A DNA stretch of 9,065 nt from an uncultured Eubacteriales bacterium. Its GTDB lineage: Bacteria; Bacillota_A; Clostridia; Lachnospirales; Cellulosilyticaceae. The notes under the pieces were generated by a model, which saw nothing but the letters and a program-made list of their open reading frames with translations, was not told the DNA's origin and did no database searches. The stretch is from NCBI GenBank assembly GCA_900556665.1, contig USPX01000067.1, positions 1 through 9,065 of the forward strand. Direction: 5' to 3'. Both the position numbers and the translations under genes were made by a program. How positions within the stretch are numbered: position 1 is the first letter of the stretch; every line of letters begins with the position of its first letter. Of this stretch, positions 1 through 5,257 are shown piece after piece.

Positions 1-189
1 CTGAGTGAGCGGGCCCTGCAGGTGCTGCGGCTACAGGATCGGGGCCTGACCCGGTCTGAGATCGCCCGGCAGCTCCAGCTCAGTGAGCGGAGCGTCAAAT
101 ACCAGTGCGAGCAGGCCTACCACAAACTGGGTACCAGCAACAAGGTGGAAGCTCTTGCCGCCGCGCGGAAATTAAATCTCTTAAATTAA
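1..189 (+). CDS. C-terminal end of a LuxR/MalT-type HTH regulator (partial)
   Basis: Frame 1 is open from the first base to a TAA at 187-189 and gives 62 residues. It opens with LSERALQVLRL, continues with LTRSEIARQLQLSERSVK and then the recognition-helix region ending in HKLGTSNKVEALAAARKL. This matches the GerE/LuxR winged-type HTH (usual pattern: LTxRExEVLxLxxxGxxxxEIAxxLxxSxxTVKxHxxxIxxKLGxxxRxEA). The domain binds DNA as a dimer and normally sits at the C-terminus of a response regulator or MalT-like ATPase; the N-terminal part lies outside the window, so the input signal is unknown. The first 170 bases are about 65% GC, unlike everything downstream, so the gene is foreign to its neighbours or joined artificially. 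The last codons are AT-rich yet still give the expected LuxR-type ending (RKLNLL). Convergent with hydF, with only 14 bases between the two stop codons. Confidence 0.8.
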   Translation: MSERALQVLRLQDRGLTRSEIARQLQLSERSVKYQCEQAYHKLGTSNKVEALAAARKLNLLN

Positions 190-196
190 ATCTCTT
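169..196. repeat. Perfect 14-bp tandem duplication at the GC-content junction
   Basis: The unit AAATTAAATCTCTT occurs twice head to tail, at 169-182 and 183-196. It lies exactly where the ~65% GC segment stops and the AT-rich segment starts. The LuxR-type stop codon falls inside the second copy. A looser relative of the unit (TTTAAATATCTCAT) occurs at 213-226 inside the 3' end of hydF. It could be a target-site-like duplication, replication slippage, or a join artefact; the sequence alone does not decide. Confidence 0.85.
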
Positions 197-203
197 ATAA
201 ATA

Positions 204-1397
204 TTAGTTGCTTTTAAATATCTCATAACTTCTTTCTAAGATACCACTTAGAAAGGCTAACACCATACCGTAATTAGTGATTGGAACCCCCTTTTCATTA
301 CATATACGTGCACGATTACAAACTGTTTTACGTGTCAGCATGCATCCTCCACAGTGAATAACCAACTCATAATCTGACAAATTTCCCGGGAAATCTTGCC
401 CTGCAATATATGTAAATTCTAGTTCACCACCCACATATTTACTTAAACCTTTTGGAATTTTAACACGACCAATATCTTCATGGGATACATTATGTGTGCA
501 CCCTTCAAGTATAAGCACCTTATCCCCTGGCTTTAAAGTCTTTATCTTTTGGATCCCTTTCATAAATAGATCCAAGTCACCCTTTTGCCTAGACATCAAA
601 AGTGAAAATCCTGTAAGCTTAATTGTGTTAGGTACAATTTTACTTACCTTAGCAAAGGCCTGTGAATCAGTAATAACCAAATCCACATCCGGCATTTCTT
701 TTAATGCTTCTTCTAATTCTGTATCACGTACTACATATGATTTAATCCCATGATCAAGGCAATCTCTAATACATTGTACTTGCGGTAAAATAATTCTTCC
801 CTTTGGTGCTTCGCTATCTATCGGTACTACTAAAATAACCTTAGCACCATAAGGTAATAAATCTCCTACTAAAGGCTTATCTTCTTCCTCAGCTTCAAGT
901 TTACTTATAATAACTTCTTTTAACTTAATTATGCTCGTTTCATCTGCTATAGTTGTTAAAATACTCTCCTTAAATTCTTGTTGTATATGTACAAGTTCTA
1001 CTGGAGTCACCTTATCTATTTGGCTAATAACTACAACATAAGGAATGGCATACTTTTTGAAATATAGCTTAAAAGCATTAAAAGCTTCTATATCTATATC
1101 ATTTGCTGCCATCACATAAATGGCTAGATCTGTACGCATAAGCATATCCATTGTTTTCTTAATTCTAAGCCTACCTAATTCTGTCTGATCTTGCACGCCT
1201 GCCGTATCTACCCACACAACTGGCCCAACAGGTATAAGTTCCATTGCCTTAATGACTGGGTCTGTAGTTGTTCCTTCTTTTTCAGATACAATGGCCACAT
1301 CTTGCTCTACTAGATGATTTAATAAAGATGATTTTCCTGAATTAGTTTTTCCATAAAACACAATATGTTTACGATTTGCATTTGGTGTTGTTTCCAT
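204..1397 (-). CDS. hydF: [FeFe]-hydrogenase maturation GTPase HydF
   Basis: HydF is the scaffold on which the 2Fe subcluster of the H-cluster, built by the radical-SAM enzymes HydE and HydG, is assembled before transfer to the hydrogenase. The 397-aa length is normal. The N-terminal GTPase domain shows the P-loop GKTNSGKSS (residues 16-24), the switch I GTTTD (42-46) and DTAG (64-67). The G4 motif reads SQID (125-128) rather than the usual NKxD. The C-terminal domain carries the [4Fe-4S] ligand pattern: C300-T-H302, then H348-C349-x2-C352. An ATG start is preceded by GGAGGAG with 7 bases of spacing. It follows the TM1266-like gene by 47 bases on the same strand and probably shares its transcript. 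No terminator is visible after the stop, because the foreign GC-rich segment begins almost at once. hydE and hydG are not in the window. Confidence 0.96.
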   Translation of the reverse strand: METTPNANRKHIVFYGKTNSGKSSLLNHLVEQDVAIVSEKEGTTTDPVIKAMELIPVGPVVWVDTAGVQDQTELGRLRIKKTMDMLMRTDLAIYVMAANDIDIEAFNAFKLYFKKYAIPYVVVISQIDKVTPVELVHIQQEFKESILTTIADETSIIKLKEVIISKLEAEEEDKPLVGDLLPYGAKVILVVPIDSEAPKGRIILPQVQCIRDCLDHGIKSYVVRDTELEEALKEMPDVDLVITDSQAFAKVSKIVPNTIKLTGFSLLMSRQKGDLDLFMKGIQKIKTLKPGDKVLILEGCTHNVSHEDIGRVKIPKGLSKYVGGELEFTYIAGQDFPGNLSDYELVIHCGGCMLTRKTVCNRARICNEKGVPITNYGMVLAFLSGILERSYEIFKSN

Positions 1398-1444
1398 ATA
1401 TATTCTCCTCCATACTTATCTATTTTTATTAATTTATCTTTAAA

Positions 1445-1696
1445 TTATATTATTTCTTTTTTAGCAATAGCCGTTTTAACTGTTACACCTTTTATATTAC
1501 CTATTTTCCCAGTTAAACTATTAATCTCATCTAAGCTACCAGTCACAACTATTGACACCACTGAAATTTCTTGGTCTAAGGGAATTCCCATACGCCCCTT
1601 AGTATTTCCTCTAAAACTTGCTACTACTTCATTAAATTGTACCTGACATTCTTTAGGATTTTCTAATATGGCACTAATTACTGCTATCTTATTCAT
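1445..1696 (-). CDS. TM1266-family iron-only hydrogenase system putative regulator
   Basis: An 83-residue protein starting MNKIAVISAILENP and ending VKTAIAKKEII. The N-terminal IAVISAILENPKE, the central FRGNTKGRMGIPL and the later ISVVSIVVTG plus INSLTGKIGNIKGVTVK are typical of the small ACT/NikR-C-like family called 'iron-only hydrogenase system regulator' (Thermotoga TM1266 type), found next to [FeFe]-hydrogenase maturation genes. Its biochemical role is not established; no DNA-binding domain is visible. I prefer the ATG at 1696 because GGGAG lies 8 bases upstream; a GTG at 1711 in the same frame would add five residues but would place this ribosome site inside the coding region. It heads a two-gene unit with hydF, which supports a shared role in hydrogenase maturation or its control. 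Confidence 0.9.
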   Translation of the reverse strand: MNKIAVISAILENPKECQVQFNEVVASFRGNTKGRMGIPLDQEISVVSIVVTGSLDEINSLTGKIGNIKGVTVKTAIAKKEII

Positions 1697-1749
1697 TTTC
1701 TCATCTCCCACTCTTGCTAATTCCCTTACCTATGCTATATACAAATAAA

Positions 1750-1773
1750 GGACTATGTCTTTAGACACAGCCC
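1750..1773 (-). promoter_or_regulatory. Hairpin at the 5' end of the TM1266-hydF leader
   Basis: Read on the minus strand, GGGCTGTGTC, loop TAAA, then GACATAGTCC forms a 10-bp stem with two G-U pairs. On the plus strand two of these pairs become A-C mismatches, so the structure belongs to the minus-strand RNA. It is followed by the T-rich TTTATTTGT, giving it a terminator-like look. No minus-strand gene lies just upstream that would need a terminator. Instead the hairpin begins about 7 bases after the predicted transcription start and ends about 54 bases before the TM1266 start codon. It may be an attenuator or an mRNA 5'-end stabiliser (inference). Confidence 0.6.
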
Positions 1774-1786
1774 TATAATTATCTTT

Positions 1787-1815
1787 ATTATACCTTGCTC
1801 ACTTAAGTTTATCAA
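1787..1815 (-). promoter_or_regulatory. Sigma-A-type promoter for the TM1266-hydF unit
   Basis: Minus-strand -35 TTGATA (1810-1815) and a perfect -10 TATAAT (1787-1792) are separated by 17 bases. Transcription would start near 1780, giving a leader of roughly 84 bases before the TM1266 ATG. Confidence 0.75.
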
Positions 1816-1936
1816 ACCATTTATCTTTTACAACAACTTATATTTTTAAGCATTTTATAAATTTTTATTTATGTATATTCTTTATATATATATCTTATAC
1901 TATTTTTAACAACTACTCATAAAAAGGAGTGTCTCA

Positions 1937-2293
1937 ATGAATTTAAAAAAATATATACGTCTTACTATATTCTTAGTACCTTTGGTACTGGGTATTACTT
2001 TATTAGCTAATTCATCTAATGAAACAATTCGTGTTACACTTACTCATCCTTATAACCTTTTATTGAATAACCGACAGATTTTACAGGATCAACCCACTCT
2101 ATTTTATAATAATGTTTTATATGTACCTGCTAAGGATTTTGCCAAAGAGCTTGGCTATACTGTTGAATACGATAATAGCACTGCTGTCATTACTAATACT
2201 GAAATTCCTAAACCTTCTTCTAAAACTACTTCCTCTCCTAAGCAAAGTATTTCTACTTACTTTAGAAGTTCACTCCGTCCTCTCTTACCATGA
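1937..2293 (+). CDS. Small secreted protein with a copper-amine-oxidase-N-like (stalk) domain
   Basis: A 118-residue protein. Residues 1-25 are a signal peptide or anchor: MNLKKY is followed by a hydrophobic stretch through about residue 24. Residues 40-87 resemble the 'copper amine oxidase N-terminal' (stalk) domain common in Clostridia and Paenibacillus secreted proteins: a short strand ending in LLLNNRQI, then NNVLYVPAKDFAKELGYTVEYD and a final AVIT strand. Despite the family name this domain binds no copper and has no catalytic role; it is an extracellular structural module. The tail (residues 91-118) is rich in Ser, Thr, Lys and Pro and looks disordered. AAGGAG sits 8 bases before the ATG. 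The gene stands alone: it is divergent from the TM1266-hydF unit and has its own strong terminator 28 bases after the stop. One domain copy is fewer than usual, but there is no frameshift; the other frames downstream do not continue it. Confidence 0.75.
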   Translation: MNLKKYIRLTIFLVPLVLGITLLANSSNETIRVTLTHPYNLLLNNRQILQDQPTLFYNNVLYVPAKDFAKELGYTVEYDNSTAVITNTEIPKPSSKTTSSPKQSISTYFRSSLRPLLP

Positions 2294-2321
2294 ACACCAT
2301 CTGTTTTAGCATTTTAATCCC

Positions 2322-2364
2322 AAAGATCGAATAAATATATCTACTATATTTATTCGATCTTTTT
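2322..2364 (+). terminator. Intrinsic terminator after the stalk-domain gene
   Basis: A perfect 18-bp stem (2322-2339 with 2345-2362), five-base loop, closed by AAAGATCG/CGATCTTT and running into a T tract on the plus strand. The stem is AT-rich apart from the GATCG core. The minus-strand side lacks a comparable T tract. Confidence 0.88.
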
Positions 2365-2432
2365 CATATTTATATCTTATTTTTTCTTATCCCTTAGCCT
2401 ATTATTTTGTCACCATTACTAGATACAAGCCA

Positions 2433-2473
2433 TATAATGTAGTGTAACTAAGATATCTTCCCACTCTTAGTTA
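2433..2473 (+). promoter_or_regulatory. -10-like element and leader hairpin of the repeat-protein/kinase unit
   Basis: TATAAT at 2433-2438 is a good -10 but has no well-spaced -35; TTGTCA at 2407-2412 is 20 bases away. Read as CATATAAT it also resembles a sporulation sigma-E -10 (CATACANT) with one mismatch, but I see no convincing -35 for that either. Just downstream, TAACTAAGA (2445-2453) pairs perfectly with TCTTAGTTA (2465-2473), an 11-base loop between. The hairpin would sit at the very start of the mRNA, 21 bases ahead of the ribosome site. There is no T tract, so it is not a terminator. Confidence 0.4.
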
Positions 2474-2500
2474 ACATTAATTATAAGGAGCTGTTTAAGT

Positions 2501-3001
2501 ATGGGTTATTTAAAATCTTGTGGTAACAAATCAAATTCTTGTGGTAAAGACAACAATCGTTGTTGGGCATGTGGAAGAGATAGTATGAAATCTTCTACTG
2601 ATTTCTCTAGCCGTAAAAATGATTCTTCTGATTTCTCTAGCCGTAAAAATGATTCTTCTGATTTCTCTAGCCGTAGATATGATTCTTCTTTTTCATCTTC
2701 TGACGAATCTAGATCTTCTGACCGCAGAGATAACAAACGTGGCCATGGCCGTAAAGAAAATAAAGACAACTGTGGTTGCAAAGATAATTGCAGACGTAAA
2801 AACCGTAAAGACAACTGTGGTTGCAAAGATAATTGCGAACGTAAAGACCGTAAAGACAACTGCGAACGCAACAATCGCAACAATCACAGAGACAATTGCG
2901 GATGCAAAGATAACAAGGGTCATGGCCACAAAGAAAACAGAAAACACGGCTGTAAAGACAACTGCGGATGCAACAATCGCAAAGACAATTGCAGATATTA
3001 A
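2501..3001 (+). CDS. Ser/Asp/Arg-repeat and Cys-rich repeat protein, possible kinase substrate or spore-coat-like protein
   Basis: I recognise no family. The 166-residue protein has three parts. Residues 1-28 hold four cysteines, including CWAC. Residues 29-85 are serine-rich, with three copies of the ten-residue unit DSSDFSSRKN (the first and last imperfect), then SSSDESRSSDRRD. Residues 86-166 are built from KDNCGCKDNC-type units with 13 further cysteines, giving 17 in all. The rest is almost entirely Lys, Arg, Asp, Asn, Glu, Gly and His, so the chain is highly charged and probably disordered. There is no signal peptide or membrane segment. AAGGAG lies 10 bases before the ATG. The kinase gene follows after 31 bases with no terminator between, so the two are probably co-transcribed. 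Low-complexity, Cys- and Ser/Arg/Lys-rich proteins are common among spore coat proteins (e.g. CotG), and the Ser repeats are plausible phosphorylation sites; both are inference. A metal-binding role for the Cys/His tail is an alternative. Confidence 0.75.
   Translation: MGYLKSCGNKSNSCGKDNNRCWACGRDSMKSSTDFSSRKNDSSDFSSRKNDSSDFSSRRYDSSFSSSDESRSSDRRDNKRGHGRKENKDNCGCKDNCRRKNRKDNCGCKDNCERKDRKDNCERNNRNNHRDNCGCKDNKGHGHKENRKHGCKDNCGCNNRKDNCRY
2591..2690 (+). repeat. 30-bp tandem repeats encoding DSSDFSSRKN
   Basis: The copy at 2621-2650 is followed by a near-identical one at 2651-2680 (two base differences, turning RKN into RRY). A partial copy precedes it (2591-2620, diverged in its first bases but identical from 2600 on) and the next unit starts at 2681 before decaying. 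The near-identity at the DNA level points to recent duplication by slippage or unequal exchange, in frame. Confidence 0.9.
2762..2878 (+). repeat. 45-bp tandem repeats encoding the KDNCGCKDNC unit
   Basis: Copy 1 (2762-2806) and copy 2 (2807-2851) differ at three of 45 bases. A shortened third copy (2852-2878) keeps KDNCER only. Looser forms of the same motif (RDNCGCKDN, CKDNCGCNNRKDNC) continue to the end of the gene. Confidence 0.88.
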
Positions 3002-3032
3002 TTATTAGTTAATGTAAGACGGATGTCATCTT

Positions 3033-3749
3033 ATGGATAGGTATTTCAAACCCGGTACCCGAATTAAAGATTTCACTATTATTAAAATACTTGGTCAAGG
3101 ACGTTATGGCATAGCTTATCTTGCTGAAAATAAACATGGCAGAAAATGTGTTATTAAGCAGCTCAAAAAAGATATGTTAAGCTCTACTCGTGATAAGTTA
3201 TTTTATGAACAAGAAATTCTAAAAAGTCTTCATTCTCCTTATATCCCTGAATTTATGGGTACCTTTAAAACCCGGGATGCAGAAGGCTATATATTAGAAT
3301 ATATAGAAGGCACACCTCTTGATGTTGTTGTCAAAAAAGAAGGTTATAGATTTTCTAGACGAGAAATTTATAACATTGGCAGCCAGCTTCTGCGAATCAT
3401 CGAAAATTTGCAGGCATCTCATATTGTTCATAGAGATATTCGGCTTCCAAATGTTATTCTACGCCCTAATGGAAAACTAGCTCTTATAGATTTTGGTCTA
3501 GCAAGATACATTGATCATGAGAGATATACTCGTAAAGAAGATTATTGGTTCTTGGGCGATTTCTTAATTCGTCTATACTATACTTCATATTATATAGGTT
3601 CTGCTGGTTCAACGGCTCCTTGGTACTATGAACTAGCTCTTACCAGAGATGAAAGATACTTTTTAAAGAAATTATTAGGTATCAATGGTAGTTTTAAATC
3701 TTTGTCAGATATTAGATACAACTTAAATGAACTTAAATCTATGACCTAA
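3033..3749 (+). CDS. Compact Hanks-type Ser/Thr protein kinase
   Basis: A soluble 238-residue protein consisting only of a kinase domain. It has the glycine loop GQGRYG (21-26), the ATP-anchoring lysine in VIKQL (K42), a likely helix-C glutamate (E59 or E61), the catalytic loop HRDIRLPN (133-140, D135 and N140 present) and the magnesium-binding DFG (153-155). All residues needed for phosphotransfer are therefore present. The loop lysine of HRDxKxxN is Arg here. The activation segment is very short: the usual GTxxYxAPE is missing and DFGLARY is followed within 15 residues by DYWFLGD (170-176), the subdomain IX equivalent. There are no transmembrane or PASTA regions, so it is not PrkC/PknB; small soluble kinases such as B. 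subtilis YrzF or YabT are closer in size (comparison from memory). The ribosome site is weak (only GGA about 9 bases upstream). It lies 31 bases after the repeat-protein gene and the unit ends in a strong terminator, which suggests kinase and substrate (inference). Confidence 0.87.
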   Translation: MDRYFKPGTRIKDFTIIKILGQGRYGIAYLAENKHGRKCVIKQLKKDMLSSTRDKLFYEQEILKSLHSPYIPEFMGTFKTRDAEGYILEYIEGTPLDVVVKKEGYRFSRREIYNIGSQLLRIIENLQASHIVHRDIRLPNVILRPNGKLALIDFGLARYIDHERYTRKEDYWFLGDFLIRLYYTSYYIGSAGSTAPWYYELALTRDERYFLKKLLGINGSFKSLSDIRYNLNELKSMT

Positions 3750-3753
3750 ATTT

Positions 3754-3801
3754 AAACCGTCTAGTTATATGTGCCCCTCTTATAACTAGACGGTTTCTTT
3801 T
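3754..3801 (+). terminator. Intrinsic terminator closing the repeat-protein/kinase unit
   Basis: A perfect 16-bp stem (3754-3769 with 3781-3796; core CCGTCTAG/CTAGACGG), 11-base loop, followed by TTTCTTTTT. It begins four bases after the kinase stop codon. Confidence 0.92.
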
Positions 3802-3852
3802 TATATTTCGTTTATCCCATTTTTGTCTATCTAAACTTAATAGGTGGTATGT

Positions 3853-4413
3853 ATGTCAAATAAATTATGTAGCATTTTAGATATTTATCCTGAAAGTTTT
3901 ACTGCCAACTTATACACAACTTCACATTTCAGAATGATTGGTTTGATAGATGCACGTATACAATATTCTTATGGGGTAGAAACAGTTAAATTAGGTTACT
4001 ATAGTTCCTCTGGCACTAATGGTGGGAAAACAAAAGGACTTTGGTATCCCATTGTAGGTATTAAACTTAAAAATGGTCCGTTTATTGAATTCACCTATTA
4101 TATTAATAAGGTTTTAACCCACACAACCTCTTACGGCACTGCAAAAAAAGGCTGGCTTGCAAAATCCCTTTTCTTTTATAAATCTGATTCTAGTGGTATA
4201 GCAGGTTTTGCTTCAAGTCACTACCACCATTCTTTATTAACCATTGGAGAAACCCTTAGAAGCCTTTATAACTTAGATGCGTATACAAATCTAAGTACTT
4301 TAACACCAAAATTTCTTAATTATTCACTTTTATCTTCAGAAATATATCCTGGTAATACACATAGTCAACGTGAAAATTATGAAAATCTGATTCATGATAT
4401 CTTTGTTGCTTAA
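3853..4413 (+). CDS. Hypothetical protein, unrecognised family
   Basis: A 186-residue protein starting MSNKLCSILDIYPESF. I recognise no domain. It is rich in Tyr, Ser, Thr, Leu and Gly, with alternating hydrophobic/polar runs suggesting beta strands, and has no signal peptide, membrane helix or clear catalytic motif. A glycine turn region GTNGGKTKG is followed by LWYPIVGIKLKNGPFIEFTYY; SSHYHHS near residue 123 is the only histidine cluster. I chose ATG 3853 because AGGTGG lies 5 bases upstream; a GTG at 3844 in frame would add three residues but overlaps that ribosome site. It stands alone between the terminator after the kinase and a bidirectional terminator. I see no convincing promoter in the 50 bases between. 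Whether it belongs functionally with the upstream pair is unknown. Confidence 0.7.
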   Translation: MSNKLCSILDIYPESFTANLYTTSHFRMIGLIDARIQYSYGVETVKLGYYSSSGTNGGKTKGLWYPIVGIKLKNGPFIEFTYYINKVLTHTTSYGTAKKGWLAKSLFFYKSDSSGIAGFASSHYHHSLLTIGETLRSLYNLDAYTNLSTLTPKFLNYSLLSSEIYPGNTHSQRENYENLIHDIFVA

Positions 4414-4416
4414 TGC

Positions 4417-4469
4417 ATAAAAGAAGAAGCTGACCTAACATATGATTTTAGGACAGCTTCTTCTTTTAT
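4417..4469. terminator. Bidirectional intrinsic terminator between convergent genes
   Basis: Arms 4417-4438 and 4448-4469 pair over 22 positions with one A-A mismatch, nine-base loop. The AAAAGAAGAAG/CTTCTTCTTTT ends supply a T-rich tail on both strands. Its outer bases overlap the stop codon (4466-4468) of the minus-strand flavoprotein gene, so one element ends both convergent genes. Confidence 0.88.
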
Positions 4470-5170
4470 TTAATCCAACCTTTTTTCTTCCAGTATATCT
4501 TATCAGCCTGTGTATCCGGATAATTTCTTATCACCAAACTCATGCCCTTACGTATCATAATGGCTAAGAGATTATTACATAACTTATATCTATTCTCTGC
4601 TATATGATAAAACTTAACAGCTTCCTTCTTCAACTGCCTTTCTATCTTTTCTCTACGTTTTTCTGTAATATGATTCCATTCACTTTCGAATAACCTAAAC
4701 TTACACTTTTGTATGCGTTTGATCCCCCAAAATAATAGATTGCGACTCATCGTACTAATTGCCCTTCCTGAGCCAGCTCCTGCTGCTGTAGAAACAACTA
4801 ATGCTACCTTATCAAACATTTCCTCATTAGGCCTATGCACAATATAAGTACATGCAAAATGGTCAAAAAGTGCTTTTATTTGTGCTGTCTCTGCTAAAGC
4901 ATAGCTAGGACATCCTATTACTATACCATCTGCTTCTAATAATTTTTCTAATATGGGATGTGTATACTTTTTATGTGGACAGTTTCCCCCTGCACGCTCT
5001 CCCGCCTCTAAACAAGCCATACATCCCATACAAAAATGAGGTAAGTCTTTAGGTAAATAAATATCTGTATAAGTTACATCTCCTAATGTACTCATTTCAC
5101 TTTTTATCATTTCAAGTGTTTTATCAGTATTTCCCTTTCTATTACTTCCATGAATCATACATATTTTCAT
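4466..5170 (-). CDS. Flavodoxin-fold NAD(P)H-dependent oxidoreductase with a four-Cys motif
   Basis: A 234-residue cytoplasmic protein of the NADPH-dependent FMN reductase / iron-sulfur flavoprotein group. MKICMIHGSNRKGNTDKTL (1-19) is the first strand plus FMN-phosphate loop. GCPSYALAETAQIKALFDH (86-104) is the second FMN-contacting loop, and STAAGAGSG (127-135) is the third. C47-x2-C50-x2-C53-x10-C64 sits where iron-sulfur flavoproteins carry their [4Fe-4S] ligands, but the spacing differs from what I remember for the classic motif, so cluster binding is a possibility only. The basic C-terminal extension (about 155-234: several Lys/Arg-rich stretches, then hydrophobic LLAIMIRKGMSLVI and a KKKGW end) is beyond the core fold and may form a peripheral membrane or partner contact. 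AGGGGG lies 5 bases before the ATG. The natural substrate cannot be read from the sequence. Confidence 0.88.
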   Translation of the reverse strand: MKICMIHGSNRKGNTDKTLEMIKSEMSTLGDVTYTDIYLPKDLPHFCMGCMACLEAGERAGGNCPHKKYTHPILEKLLEADGIVIGCPSYALAETAQIKALFDHFACTYIVHRPNEEMFDKVALVVSTAAGAGSGRAISTMSRNLLFWGIKRIQKCKFRLFESEWNHITEKRREKIERQLKKEAVKFYHIAENRYKLCNNLLAIMIRKGMSLVIRNYPDTQADKIYWKKKGWIK

Positions 5171-5209
5171 TTTGTCCCCCTATAACTCTCTATTTATCTA
5201 TCTAGATTA

Positions 5210-5237
5210 ATTATATTTCATTACTTTTATTTTTCAA
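5210..5237 (-). promoter_or_regulatory. Promoter for the flavoprotein gene
   Basis: Minus-strand -35 TTGAAA (5232-5237) and -10 TATAAT (5210-5215), 16 bases apart, start site near 5203. It lies in the 87-base gap after yhgE. I see no clear terminator for yhgE in that gap, so some read-through from yhgE is also possible. Confidence 0.65.
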
Positions 5238-5257
5238 ATATACCTTAAAAATTTTCT

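Noticed and set aside
496..753. Plus-strand open frame within hydF
   Set aside because: It is antisense to hydF, which is intact and has a clear family match; no ribosome site.
1861..1936. Promoter for the stalk-domain gene (TATACT at 1896-1901)
   Set aside because: The -10 is reasonable but there is no -35 at a sensible distance, and the whole stretch is so AT-rich that such hexamers are expected by chance.
2506..2947. Long open frames on both strands opposite and alongside the repeat gene (Leu/Ser/Gln-rich, Ala/Val/Thr-rich)
   Set aside because: They are by-products of the repetitive coding sequence of 2501-3001, have no ribosome sites, and show only low-complexity repeats.
2501..3749. 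Lanthipeptide-like system (Ser- and Cys-rich precursor plus kinase)
   Set aside because: LanL and LanKC enzymes need lyase and cyclase domains. The 238-aa kinase has only the kinase domain, there is no cyclase or transporter nearby, and the repeat protein is too long and charged for a precursor peptide.
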